64,000 nucleotides of DNA, taken from positions 393,071-457,070 of the forward strand of contig LUCM01000180.1 in assembly GCA_008360955.1 (NCBI GenBank), given 5' to 3'. The DNA is from Fasciolopsis buskii (taxonomy: Eukaryota > Platyhelminthes > Trematoda > Plagiorchiida > Fasciolidae). Both the position numbers and the translations under genes were made by a program. This document shows, piece after piece, positions 35,301 to 46,865 of this stretch. The notes beneath the pieces are model-generated. The model searched no databases. It saw nothing but the letters and a program-made list of their open reading frames with translations, and was not told where the DNA came from. Position 1 is the stretch's first letter; the number at the start of each line of letters is the position of its first letter.

Positions 35301-35940
35301 TACCAATCTCCCAGCCCTGATGATTGTGTGGACAGGTGCGCTAATCTGCCCACAGGCCCGTGATACAGGGCTTCGAAATCAAAATTAACGTGCTGGTTTC
35401 CAAACCTCCTTAGGGGTGGATTTTGATGCCCGCATTCGATAATAAAATAGTAGATGGTTTTCATGCCCTGCACTAAAGGGGATACGCTTTCAATTTTGCC
35501 TGCACAAGAAAATAGTGGTTGCGGTTGAATACTAATTGTCTGGTAAGAAAGTACAAAGTAGTTGTGCTGACATTACCCACCTGGATATGGAAGACACCAG
35601 GGAGGTACATATGCCTACTTTCGGCAACTTCACACCCCGGCAAGTCGAGTTTCATACCACATTGCGCGTTTTGGTATAGCCTTGCAGCGAACTGCGACTT
35701 TATTCTAAATGATCCCAATAGAGACGGATAATGCAGAATTTCTCAAGCCAAATATGTTATCCGGTAATTTGGGCCGTGAGAAATTTAAAGACGATCAAGA
35801 TGAAATTCACTGACCGAACCATGTGAAATGACCGGTAGAAGGGAAACATGAGTTCTGAAAAATAATATCCCCCTGCATTCTAACTGCAGTTTAGTTTGAT
35901 CTGCTGACCGTGAAGTTTGATCGTGACAGGTATAGACTAT
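32341..35940. other. No recognised gene
   Basis: After the possible 3' UTR (to about 32,690) I see no named feature. Frames at 33,542-33,733 and 33,735-33,971 (plus) and 35,473-35,718 (minus) lack motifs. I looked in 34,600-35,940 on the minus strand for reverse-transcriptase boxes that should follow the gypsy-like frame at 35,941 and did not find them. Confidence 0.4.
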
Positions 35941-36411
35941 TTATAAGTGTGCCATCATGCCGGGCATTGGGGACACTAAACTGACAGTGCAGTGGCAACT
36001 GAAAAATTTGTGTTTCTCACTGTGCTGAAATGCGGGTATTTCTGAAGCGTCCATAACCATATATGTTGGCAGTGGTGCCAAAGTGGAACAGAATGACTTG
36101 AGGTCGACGAAAACCGGAGTGAGCTTCAAAGCAAACAGCATTTCGGTCTCAGTAATCGAAAGCGATAAAATAACCAACCGGAGAACGGGCAGATTCGTAG
36201 CGCCGATCAGCTTGCTGAGGTCGGCAGTTAACAGTTGGGGACTTCTGAGATCAACTAACAGTGATTGTAGACATTTAATAAAGCAGAATGAATGTCTCTG
36301 TGAGACATACATAAAGTGGACTAATATAGTTAATGGAGTTCCTTTACATAAAGCTATCGAAATGACATTACCATTAGAAATCGTACACGAACTTTTCGCA
36401 AAGAGGAGCAC
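35941..36411 (-). pseudogene. Possible Ty3/gypsy pol fragment (protease-RT junction)
   Basis: A 156-codon open frame on the minus strand, one of the longest in the window. In the middle it reads LQSLLVDLRSPQLLTADLSK, which resembles the segment after the protease of Ty3/gypsy elements (L(G)xDFLxxxxLLVDLxxxxL). Further on, ITETEMLF and LTPVFVDLK occupy the place of the linker leading to the RT. I could not find an unambiguous protease DTG on the upstream side or the RT core downstream, and no LTRs are visible. It could also be a chance frame, since by a rough count two or three frames of this length are expected in 64 kb. Confidence 0.35.
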
Positions 36412-36518
36412 CTGTCTTTAAGCTACCGATAGTGAAGCAGACTGTAATGTCAATGAACCACCACCGTAAGAAGACGATGTTCACGACAGCCATGAACCCA
36501 CATTGAAGACTAAAAAGT

Positions 36519-36745
36519 AGATAGATATAGGTGTGGACCGACAGACAGACAGACAGACGGACGGACGGACCGAGAAGACCGAGTAGATAGATAGACCGAC
36601 TGATGGATTGACTGACTGACAAATATAAAGCTAGACGGACAAACAGAAACGAGTGGGCGGATGGATAGATAGAGGTAGAACGGAGTGGATGGTTAGGTAG
36701 AGAGATAGATAGATAGATTGATAGTGAGAAACGAATAGAAAAACA
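36519..36745. repeat. GATA/GACA/GACG tetranucleotide block
   Basis: An imperfect tetranucleotide satellite of about 225 bp. It mixes GACA (GACAGACAGACAGACA), GACG (GACGGACGGACGGAC), GATA (AGATAGATAGATAGAT) and GACT (GACTGACTGAC) units in successive short runs. The mix suggests repeated slippage plus point change from one GAYA ancestor. Minus-strand frames across it (serine/leucine/tyrosine runs) are repeat translations, not genes. Confidence 0.95.
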
Positions 36746-37069
36746 GACAAACACTCATGCGGACAGACTGAGAATAAATCCAGGTCCGACTTGTTGCATT
36801 TTCGCTCACCAAAGATGTGCATTTAACCCTAAAATAAATTGTTTGTATTGCGAATGATATAATGTTAGTAACACAGCGTTGGTGGTCGGTGTTTGCCTGC
36901 CATGGCTCTGTTTATCTATCTACTTCTTGATATTCTTCAGCACCGGCAGAGCACGTCTGCCTGTGGCTTCATAGTGGGTGGGACATAGTGATTAATAGTA
37001 TTTCACCGCCCCATTATCGTCTAAAAGTCTTCTTTCTCGTTACGTTATCTTATATCAATTTTATCCCCT
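36746..37069. other. No recognised gene
   Basis: Short spacer between the tetranucleotide block and the SINE B copy. Nothing was recognised. Confidence 0.5.
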
Positions 37070-37250
37070 GTTATCTTTTATCTTTTACTTACTTTATTAT
37101 TGAAATAACATTGTACATCATTTTCCAGAAAAGAGGCCGCTGCCAAGTGGGGGAAGCTGGTCGGCGGTGGGAGGACAAGAATCTGCGACCTTCACGTCCA
37201 AACGCCTTGACCTTATCCCCTTGGCTACCGCCTAACTGGTTCATGAAGTA
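37070..37250 (-). repeat. SINE family B, copy 1
   Basis: On the minus strand a 70-nt tRNA-like head (37,163-37,232) begins GGCGGTAGCCAAGGGGATAA and ends CCTCCCACCGCC. The first six bases pair with the last six as an acceptor stem. The box-B region is damaged (AGATTCTTGTCC). The body continues CACTTGGCAGCGGCC, TTTCTGGAAAATGATGTAC, AATAATAAAGTAAGTAAAAG and an A-rich tail with AGATAAAAGATAA repeats. It aligns along its length with the copies at 45,225 and, for the body, 59,655. Confidence 0.8.
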
Positions 37251-40011
37251 CTTTCTTCACAATAATCACGGGTAACAGAAGGTTTTCAGTTAGGTGTTCG
37301 GAACCTCTGAACCGGCCAGCCGCATGATATCAGCTGCCTGGTCACCCTTGATGCGAACATGCTGAAGTTCAGATGAATTCAACCAAACGACAACTGCACC
37401 AAATCCAGCTGAATGAATTTAGCAATGTGAAAAATTTAGTCCACATTGTGTGTGTGCATTAAATATTGTTCAAGAAACCCGTATCACGACGGTTAGACAA
37501 GCGTTCAAAGGCTTTCTGTTCTCAAGGCCCAAAAGGGATTCCTTCGAAGTTGGTCTAACTTACTTTGTCCTCAATTTAACGGGAAGGTTTTCTCATGTGC
37601 CCATTCTATGCCCCTTCCCCCGGATCACAAATACTGAGGCATATGGGAGCAGGTCACCTGCACAAAAATACTCTGCTGTCATTGCCAAGAACGTTAGCAT
37701 CTCCAGATCGGAATAGCTGAACGGAATACTTCTGGGTGATCTTTTGCTTTTTTATTATTCATGTGTCTCTTTCTGTTCGAACTTATCTCATGTCACAGCG
37801 TTTATCCGGTTGTTTAGCCTAAACTGACCTTGGTCTTCTGCGTGATTTACCCAGGGCAGTTTAATAGAGTGCTTGAGTTAGGTATGCGATGTAAGAATGT
37901 CCATCAGACGTAGTGATTCGTAGCCAGTCCGCTCAATCCGTTTTACGTAACAATCGTCCGATTGCTTTTGGCAAACTAGAAGGACTGGCCACTGTTGCCG
38001 ATGTCAGATAACAGTTTTCATCATTAGCAAAACAGCTTTGTTGTAGACATTTATTCACCCTTAACAGAGTCTGCAAGCTCTCTGCAGTGCACTACACTTC
38101 GCCTGTTCCTTCATGGAACCCAGATCTGCTATGATGAATTTATCTTCAACTGTCCACATGACAGTTAACCATGGATTTTTAGATTCATCCTGATTTTACC
38201 TGTTTGTGTTTCCCCAGTTAATGCTCACTCTCTCTTAAATGCTTGCTCTCTAATTTGTCCAAAAAGTATGCATCTGTGCAGTGTCGAAACACACATTGCA
38301 AGCACCCTATAAACATTTTCCACTCCAAGATGTAACGGTATCAGGAATGAAATATTTCAGTCTGCGTTCGTATTATTCAGTGCGAAATGACGAAACTTTT
38401 CATGGTAAACTGTAGGCTTTATGTTACCTAGCCAACAGATGCGCTGGAAATTCATTCGATATCCCGTCTTGTCTAACACATGTATCTCTCAACTATGGGA
38501 CATCACGAGCCAGTTAGGGAAGACAAAATGTAATCTGTTTACAACAATTTGAAGAGAATACAGCCAGAACTATAATAACTCTAAACACTGGTGGTCTATG
38601 ACCCCGCCATCGCCTTCAGTGATTTTTGGTCATTTCGGTTTGGTAATATGCATTTAAATTCCGAAATTAATTTTAGCCCCATATGATAAGTAGTTTTGGA
38701 ATTTTAACGTCAGTGTCAACTACTTACGCAGTTCATTTAGTTATCACACCAGAAAATGGAACTTGTTATGGACATCATCCAAATTTCGCCTGTGGTTTTT
38801 TATATGTGAAACGCTGAACATGTATCAGGTTGGAAGAAAATCGAAGTTTTCGAAATAACATGTTTTGAAGATTCCGGTGGAGCGCAGCAAGGAACTTGTT
38901 TCCGAGTTGTTTATTTTCTTAGGCTTAAGGTAACATCTCTTCCACCACAGCGACATGCTTTTTCCTATCTATATTAGATGTTACCTTGATCCGTAGAAAA
39001 ACCTATCTGTTTTTATTCTTGTACGAGTGAACAACGTGGAAGAGTAATAAGAAGGTAGGGCAACCATTTTGAAAAGTTTACCAGCAGAAATGTTTGTTTC
39101 GTACTTGTCTTCCTAGTAATCACGTGCCGTGCTGCCCTCAAAGTTAACATATCACCCGTTTAACACCCTCAGCTTTTTTCCTATCGCATGGGATAATTAT
39201 CCTATTATGCTACTAATCCACCATTTATTTCCGCTGGCACTTAGAACATTTACATACTCTCCCCGCTTCAGTCGAGAAAATAGTGCATGTAATAACGCTA
39301 ATAATTAACGAAAGAAACATCTGCTTCGACAAGAATGTAAATGGTCATGAGTAATCATCAGTATACGGAGCACGCAGCAGTCACAGTTTATAACTATGTG
39401 ATTGCTGCCCTTGTTAGCTAAAAACTCTGGATATGCTAAACACAAAGATTAAACTGTCCATTCTCATATAAATTCAGCTGCCAAAAGATCTCACTATTTC
39501 CAGCTAATTGTTTCAGTGCTACGATGAAAGCACATGTGATTGAAGCAGCGCGCTGGAATAATCTTGAATTAAGGTCAGTATTGACGTACATCGTGATCCT
39601 TTCTAAACGAAGATTGTCCTGTTTGAAATGAACAATATTCATTGGTCCCTAACTACCATAAAATATTTCGACGATTAAGTAATCGCTTTCAGCCAGTAAT
39701 CACGTGGACGATCGTGAGTAGAATATTCGATGAAATCAGTGCTTCTGTAGAACAAGCGGGACTGTTGGCAAATATGAGTATAGAGCAGAATAAATCTCAG
39801 TATCCTGTCAGTAAAGTTTTTTAATTTTTCATGTTTAGAAGAGTCTAGAATAACGACCAAGTTCACTCATGCTTAGATGGTCTGTGGACAGAAATGTTAA
39901 AAAGAAACCACAAAATAATTCATGATATTTGCTGACGCTTTGTTATACTTCTTAAACGATAGCAATTTCACAATATTAGCAAAGAAAATTTTCAGGTGCA
40001 TCACAGTCAAG
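37251..40011. other. No recognised gene
   Basis: Nothing was recognised. The plus frame at 37,450-37,716 and those near 39,436-39,866 have no motif. No SINE, tRNA-like or RT sequence was identified. Confidence 0.45.
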
Positions 40012-40028
40012 GATATATATATATATAT
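40012..40028. repeat. TA microsatellite beside the hammerhead-like repeat
   Basis: A GATATATATATATATAT run about 30 bp from the hammerhead-like copy 2, downstream of it on the minus strand. Copy 1 at 8,290 has the same arrangement. Confidence 0.9.
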
Positions 40029-40044
40029 GGAAGTAGCAAGTAGT

Positions 40045-40140
40045 ATATGGATGAGTGAACAAAATTTTTCCGGGAGCACACAACCGGTTTCGTGGTTACT
40101 GTCGCTCGTCAGGTATGCGTACCCGGTATATAAATATATG
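40045..40140 (-). ncRNA. Hammerhead-ribozyme-like repeat, copy 2 (best core)
   Basis: On the minus strand the core boxes of a hammerhead ribozyme are present in the right order. CTGACGAG is at 40,105-40,112 and GAAA at 40,088-40,091, separated by 13 bases in the stem II position (CGACAGTAACCAC). Before CTGACGA is a small hairpin (GTACGCATAC, stem I position), and before that CCGG, which can pair with CCGG after GAAA as stem III. Two features are damaged: stem II has two mismatches in this copy, and the UH cleavage dinucleotide expected between CCGG and the stem I hairpin is missing. Penelope-like elements are known to carry hammerhead ribozymes, and this repeat may be a non-autonomous relative. 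This copy is probably not catalytic. Confidence 0.5.
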
Positions 40141-42300
40141 ACCTGCATAAGCAATGTAGTCTTAAATTTTAGTGTCTCAGTCAGATTGCACCACATCTAG
40201 AAGGCCCTGTGCTTTTCTGGACATAAGAACGAACGTATAATGTCTTGTACATCTGCATCGTAAGACAGGTACCCAATGTATCTAGGCCAAAAGAAATACG
40301 GAGACAGATATAACCTTAATAATCAAGCTACGGAGCAATACAAAGAGATGGGGATTGCTACAAACGGCTGGGATGCAGTATGGCTTAGACGAAAATAGAC
40401 CCCACGAGGCTCATTCAAGACAAGAGAGAAAATCATAGGATTCAAACCGTTTAACTCTAAACTCACTAACAAATGGTCTAGTTTTCTTCTGGGGGCATAT
40501 CCTCTTTCTTATAATTTAGATTTTCATTAAACTTGATGAGGAAATTCCTAACCGTCCCTTTAGTCTTGAGAGGTCATATTACATACATGTAATTGGTTTG
40601 TCACTCGTTGTATCAGCAGACCGACCTTATTTATTTTGCCCTGTCGGTCTCCTTTTGGCAACTGTTCCGATTTACTCACATCAGAGTGTGCCTCTATTCA
40701 AAAGGTTGTTCATACCTTGTGATGTTGCAGCATTTCTGATAAATTTCTAGTGATAGTTCCCTCGGTTACATTGTCACCCTAATGACAAACTGATTACCAA
40801 ATATATTTTGCCCTTTCTCCAGGTTCATTTTGGCATTCAAAGAAAGCAACAAGCTACTCTTGTCCTCCTCGCTACAGGCTCTCAAAAGCTCAGCTTTAAT
40901 TCAGTTTCCGCATTTACACCTATCAATCTTGCTCCGAACTGTTCTGTTTCTGGTCGTTACCTCATAGTACTATCTAATCCAACAGGAAAAAGATAACTAG
41001 GAATTGTGTACGATTGACCGCAGAATAAAAAATCGAAAGCCAAATTTGCAGGGAGTGAATCGTAAGAAGATGAACAAGTTTTGTATCTATCTGGCAAGTT
41101 AAGCAATAAGATCAAAGGGTAAAAAACGTGGAATCCGTGTCACCAGTTGGGGTAACGAGTAAGGTACTCAAACTGGTATCTGAACAAGAATTCGCTACTT
41201 TTTTTAGTTCAAATAAAATCGTGTATTCTCCATTTCCATTTATTCAGATGCGATTTAACCACTCTATCCTTGTTTTTTCTAGTGAATCATCCACACAAAA
41301 TTTGGCCCGCTAATTGAATAAAACCATGAAGAAATGAATAATACTAAATATGACTTCCTCGCTGGTTGGCCTGAGGCTAGTAAGACGAGTCCCAATGTTT
41401 GCTCTTTCGAAACCGGAGTTGCCATCACTAATCAGATTAATAATTATGTTAGAGAGAGTTGTGAGGAATACGAAGAGAGAGATAGAAATTGGATACAGCA
41501 GACCAAAACACAAGACAGGCGTGCAGTTTTGTATATTTGAAGATCGCACGAATGTTGCAATCTCAGTTTTTTCTTATAATTAGGAGAAATGAGTTTTTAC
41601 GTACGTTTTGATTCCTGTCTATCTCTAACAGATTATTCCGGATTTATGAATTCATGCGGGTCCATATAAAATCAATCCTTTTGTTCTTATTTTCGTTGTC
41701 ATTGATGCCAAAAAGTCCGAATTAATCAAGCGATAATTACAGGTCGAGGTATTAGTGTGTTATCCCAAAATGAAGTGCTTTGCAACTATTGATCATGGAA
41801 TTTTGTTTTTCTAACCATGACAGAGCAAAATTCACTAGAATTTCACCTCATTGGGTTGGCCATTGTTGGTGGATTTCTTTACTTGAGGGAGAAAATTACA
41901 ATCTGACAGTAAAAATTAATGTCAAAAAGCGAATTCAGTCATGCAGTTGTCACGATGAATGCTTACAATAAAACGAAGTCTTCTACTCATAAACGCTCTA
42001 ACCAATAAGCTCTTTAAATTCAAGTTACCGGCAAATCAACTGTTGGTTTTGTATTCCAACCACAGTTTTGATTTAGGAGCACTAAGTGTCCTTGATCAAT
42101 ATGACGTCAAGAAGTTTCACCCAAAGGGCTGACAACGGGGATCCAAACCGAAATAAAAGCTTAGTGGCACACAACAGTTTTGAAGGGAGTGCTTGGAACG
42201 GCTATTCCTAATGACGTTGCACGAAGTAGTAGAAATGGTGGGATTGTGAAATAGTTTTCGGCTCTGTTAATGCTATTTACAAAAATAAGGACACTATATG
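40141..42300. other. No recognised gene
   Basis: Frames at 40,808-40,996, 41,128-41,313 and 41,310-41,583 have no motif. Nothing was recognised. Confidence 0.45.
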
Positions 42301-44256
42301 AAAACTTGTCCAATTCACCATGCCAAGGATACCCAGATTCGACCCACTGCTTACAGCCATGGAAGAGGTTGTTGAATCCTTAGTCGAAACCAACTGGACC
42401 AATTTTTGATTGTGGAAGTTCCAGAGTGTTTTTGGTCAACCCAACTCAGGATTGAATCCCATCCATTGATTCCTTCGGTCATTTGCAATAATGAGCGTCT
42501 AATCATTTTGAACCGTGATGCAGTATTTGATAAACAGTACAAAGCAAGCCATTTTTGATTCGGTTAAATTGCATGTAATCTAACGACCATTGAGCCAAAA
42601 TGGAATTCTTAGATAAATCCATCGTTCGTGGGTCAGTGTAAGGTAAATTGTAGGTCAACTTATAGACAGTCACTGAGGTGAACGATAAACGAAATTTGCG
42701 AGTACTTTGCACACCCAATAGTAAGCAAAGTCGAAACTTCGCATTTGGACGTTATTCGGCTGGATGTGAACTGTCCTTTGGCACGCAAACATTTTACCAT
42801 GTTGAATGGGTAAAATCAGAAAAGGATAGACAATTAAAATCGAGTGCAATTCCGTCTAGGTTACATTCTATTATTGTGCTTGTGATCCATGATTTATTAC
42901 ATGTACATATTATTTTTTATCTTAAAACCTGAATCACAGTAGCTGTTAGAAGTAGGAGGATGCTGTCCAGTTTGGTTCATCAAACGATACTGAACAGATA
43001 TCCGAATGATTCCCCATGGAACGAACTGATCTTGTGATTGATCACCATTTGTTTATTTTTAATTTGGAGTGCGTATACATCGTACACTGCAGCATCCGTT
43101 GGGCGCGGGGACTTTGATGGACGGATTAGCTCCCACGCGAAAACGTGTCAGCCATTAGTCACTCCTCAGCTGACCATTTTGGGTTTTATTCTCTTATAAG
43201 ATTTCCGATTAATACCAAATATGGCGTTCCTGTGAAACAGTAACCGTTATGGACAGACTGACTTTGGCATCGTGAGTCCGCTAGCCCAATAGCCGTGAAA
43301 CACATGGTAGTTCAAGGACCTTGGTGAAATCTTCCTCATCACAACTTTATAACCAGTAGTGCTGATGACGACGGATGCCAGTTGATTCATGAAAAAATCA
43401 AGATAAGAGAGTAAAATTACGTTAGGTTCTTTGGGGTAGATGTATTAGGTTTACCTAATTCGGTTGACCAGCCAGTGATCCTCAAGTGAAATTTCTGAGT
43501 CCAATTCATAGGCGATTGAAATCTTTACTGGGTGTCCCCAGGCTGCTCTAAAGAGCGACTGTTGTTAATGCGTAAGTCATAATCCAGTCGGAGTCAACGA
43601 CACTCCCAATTTTGATCACTTAAATACTTTTCAGACCTATGGAAACTAGGTTTCGTGAATTTCCCAGAGTCACATTGCTTTCTAAGGTCATATTCAATTT
43701 TTGTTGACGATTAGTCGTGCTCTTTCGCTTGCTAGTTTTCTACCGTGCCCTGTTATTTTAATGTTGACTAATTTCGGGGTGAACTAAATGCATGTTGTTA
43801 GTCAACACACGAGGGTTTGGGGGCTGTAATAGCTCGCCATCGTTGGCTCTGATCAAGATATAAATCATCGAGGTGACTGAGAGACCAGCCAGCCGATAAG
43901 TCTACCGCTTTTCTTATGCCAAAAGCCACCACCGGATAGATCGGTTAAATAAACAGCAAATCAGTACAAGCCGATTGACGTTTTTAGAACGAAGATTGTG
44001 TTAATTTACACCGCCTCCAAAGAATCTGCCGAGCAATATGCTTTTCTTACGCTCACAAATTGGCACATATGCCGAAGTACACCATGTTCCAACTCTTCGG
44101 GTTAATTCATGTCATCATCAACGGCGTGTCAGCAGCTAAATCCATGAAAGAAAATTACAATCAAAAAGTGGTAGAGAAACAAGTGTACACAAATTAGCTA
44201 GGCAACTTGGGTTAGACCGTGTCAAATAAAAATTATCATCCTACAAGCTTTCAACA
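42301..44256. other. No recognised gene
   Basis: A stretch near 42,350-42,480 reads on the minus strand like diverged tRNA-like or retroelement sequence (GGATGGGATTCAATCC), but I could not align it with any family here. The rest shows nothing that I can name. Confidence 0.4.
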
Positions 44257-44326
44257 CGACTGGCCAAATGGCTGAGCATACGTTTGTTATGGGTGCTTTC
44301 ATGTTTCAAACCTACCGTGATAGTCC
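44257..44326 (+). repeat. tRNA-Ser-like element (SINE family D), copy 2
   Basis: CTGGCCAAATGGCTGAGCAT and ACGTTTGTTATGGG align with the head of the sequence at 26,839 (GTGGCCAAGCTGTTGAAGCA, TACGTTATATTG), and CATGTTTCAAACC sits at the box-B position. It is shorter in the variable region than copy 1 and more decayed. It is not a functional tRNA: no acceptor stem pairs. Confidence 0.45.
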
Positions 44327-45224
44327 TATTGGGAACCGTGAGCAACTCATCGAAATCACGCGAAACAAAAAACTGGTTGCCGAAAACAAATTCTGACAAC
44401 TCCATGAGAACTGTACCGGGTGACTTGCATCAAGCACAATTATCGCGAAACAATTTGACAGCCGACTGAGCCCATCTCGCTAATGAGTTAAATTTCAGGT
44501 GGTTCTGTTGGATAGTCTCTTATCACAGGGAGGTTGGGAATGTCACAAAATTCTTCCAATAGACAGTGTACCTGTCACGTCCCACAAATCAGGACTTGCC
44601 TCAAGTGCCTCCACAGGCAAACAGAAATAAAGCCCCTTAGGTTTTATCCACTTTTTTCACTCATTTTGACTGAATTTTAATCAGTAGGTTGATCTATTGG
44701 ATCCCAGATATATCGGGTTGAAAGGCTGACTGGAAAATAATTTGGTGAGGAAGAATCGAAGTTGTCTTAATATTGACGAGAAAACTGTGTTATCTGGTGC
44801 ACAAAAGGCAATGTACGTCGTGAATAGTGTTTGTGGTTTTTCATACTGCTCAGCTACGTTGGTCAAATAGTAAGGATTTGTCAAAAATTCAGTCATCCAA
44901 CATGATATGATTAAAAAGACAGTACCACCGACTATGGGCAACGCATCATATGAAAAAATTAGAAGGGATAACAAGGTGTTATAACTGAGTTAAGACTTCG
45001 TAAATAGGAAATTTTGCTGGTTGGTTTTGATAATTTTAGAATTGATCATTGGATGGATTCGAATTCACACGCATGGAAGCAACCCACACATTTGTGTGTA
45101 TTATGCCAGGTGATCTATGAGACAACGCCTAACAGCGTTCAGGCATTTCACATAGGGACCGGCAATCACCCCGCCCTCCGCCAACATGGGTCAAGTACAT
45201 GGCATCCACCAAGTGAAACTTATG
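44327..45224. other. No recognised gene
   Basis: The minus frame at 44,681-44,974 contains a hydrophobic segment (PIVGGTVFLIISCW) but no motif. Nothing else was seen. Confidence 0.45.
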
Positions 45225-45450
45225 GCAATATTATCTTTTATTTTTCTAATCTTTTACTCCCTTTATTAATGAACCAACAATGTACGTCGATTTTCAGGAA
45301 GGGTGCCTCGGAGAACAGAGGGATGCCAAGTGGGAAAGTTGACTGGCGGTGGAAGGATTCGAACCCGCGATCTTCACGTCCAAACGCTACGACCTTGTAC
45401 TTTTGCCCACCGCCGGCCAGAATTTTCCTATGAATCAACCAGCATCTGCC
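45225..45450 (-). repeat. SINE family B, copy 2 (best tRNA-like head)
   Basis: The tRNA-like head at 45,345-45,414 reads on the minus strand from GGCGGTGGGCAAAAGTACAA to CCTTCCACCGCC, 70 nt in all. The first eight bases pair perfectly with the last eight (GGCGGTGG with CCACCGCC). A well-kept box B is present (CGCGGGTTCGAATCC). The body follows: CCACTTGGCATCCCTCTG, CCTGAAAATCGACGTACATT, TTAATAAAGGGAGTAAAAG and an A-rich tail. A short sequence before the head (GGTTGATTCATAGGAAAATT) is echoed at 45,594 on the plus strand. RNA polymerase III could in principle still recognise this head. Confidence 0.85.
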
Positions 45451-45587
45451 AGTCAAAGTCCACGAGCATAAGTGGTCAGGTTTAATTCCCGCTGAGGTGG
45501 AAGAATTTTTGCACTTGGATCATTTCTATCCTTACCAATATCCGCTAACCGGATTTTCTTGCTATTCTTACTTGTGGATTCTAACTG

Positions 45588-45770
45588 GTGGACCGTGGTT
45601 CATTCATAGGGAAATTCTGCTTTGGCAGTCAGATTGCTGTAATTTCAATGTGTGCCATGAGAAATGTTCGAACAGTTTTCAGCGTGGCCTACCAGCTAAT
45701 CTGGCAGAGGACATGCAGATCAAATGTGTCGGTTGTGTCCCTGCTTGAGTTCGAATCCCGTGGAGCTAGA
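45588..45770 (+). repeat. Possible further tRNA-like SINE
   Basis: GTGGTTCATTCATAGGGAAA resembles the leader of SINE B copy 2. Further on, GCGTGGCCTACCAGCTAATC and TTGAGTTCGAATCCCGTGG are spaced like boxes A and B of a tRNA with a long variable arm. No second copy of the body was found. It is recorded as a tentative SINE. Confidence 0.35.
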
Positions 45771-46660
45771 GAACATATCACGGTTAGATCAATTCTACAC
45801 TTCCTTGGTAGTCAAACAGTATGCTCGGATATGGAATAGTGGTCGCAATGAGTGCAGACTAATGATATAAAGGGATTTTGATTAATGGCATTAAAAAGGC
45901 GCACAAAGAACTCCAAAGATGTAAGCCACCGTCATCGCAGATAGCAATTCGAGATAATCTTACGTTTGGCAGATTGGATATTTCATTCCGTGCTTCTCGA
46001 TCGGTATCTGCTTATGAACGGAGTATCTCGTGTACCACCTATCAACGAAATATTACCGATAAGTGGCAACAGCCGCTAGCATAAACATATCAGATGGGCA
46101 ACAAACTTAGAGGTAGACGGGTATTAGATAAAGATTCAGTCTCCAAAAGCGGTAACTATATCCGTTGCTTTCACTTTTTACGTTCCTCTGGTAATGCCAC
46201 CAAGAACCACAAACTAGTCATCAAATCACAGGAAATACTCACTGAAGACCAAACCACGAATTTTTTGCTGCATTCAAGGACAGTTACTGTTGGCCTGTAG
46301 ACGAGGGAATTTTAGAAACTAAGAATAAATGTGGTATGTGGATTTACGTTGGGAAGCGTTTCCTGGAAGCTATCAGATCATCAAGGGAAAAAATTTGTTT
46401 CACGGATTGAAGCAAACCTAATAATAAAGTTGCATGCTCTGGTGATAAGACTAATTGTTTAGTATGGAGCAGCTTAGCGATTGCAACCGTCGACAGTTAT
46501 CTGGACAGAAGAGTTCATGGATGCTCACCAAGTCTCGGTAACAGTATAATACTCAAATGATTCAACCTGCTGTCATTAATTCCTCGGTCAAATATCCGTG
46601 ACTTGAAAATCAGCCACAGTATTAAGATATATTTTGCAGTGTTGATATTTTATATACCTT
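45771..46660. other. No recognised gene
   Basis: Short basic open frames at 45,878-46,084 and 46,094-46,300 (plus) show no motif. Nothing was recognised. Confidence 0.45.
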
Positions 46661-46865
46661 GAATAGCATTGCCGGTTAGCTTGATGGCTAAGATGTTGGA
46701 CTTAGAATCGTTCGTTCTAGCTCTGAGTCCAAGTACGGGGGCCGAGGATGAGCAATTTTAATTATTCCTAAAAAGGACGAAATAATGATGCAGTGGTTTT
46801 ATAGCTTCATAATGGTGAGCTGGGTATTGGTGCTGCACAACAAAAAATTTCGAATTACTTCTAAA
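46661..46865 (+). repeat. SINE family A, diverged full-length copy
   Basis: TTGCCGGTTAGCTTGATGG and CTAAGATGTTGGACTTAGAA match the SINE A head, with GCTCTGAGTCC at the box-B position. ATTATTCCTAAAAAGGACG, ATGCAGTGGTTTTATAGC and TTCATAATGGTGAGCTGGG match the body, and AATTACTTC the tail. It is more diverged than the copy at 22,236 but alignable end to end. Confidence 0.8.

Noticed and set aside
36374..36822. Minus frames rich in S, L, Y and I runs
   Set aside because: They are translations of the GATA/GACA tetranucleotide block and its flanks.
45345..45414. Functional tRNA gene
   Set aside because: The acceptor stem pairs perfectly, but the unit is followed by a SINE body shared with two other loci and no convincing anticodon arm can be drawn.
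45014..45485. Plus and minus frames of 60-139 codons
   Set aside because: Most of their length is SINE B copy 2, and similar peptides come from copy 1, reflecting the repeat and not a protein family.
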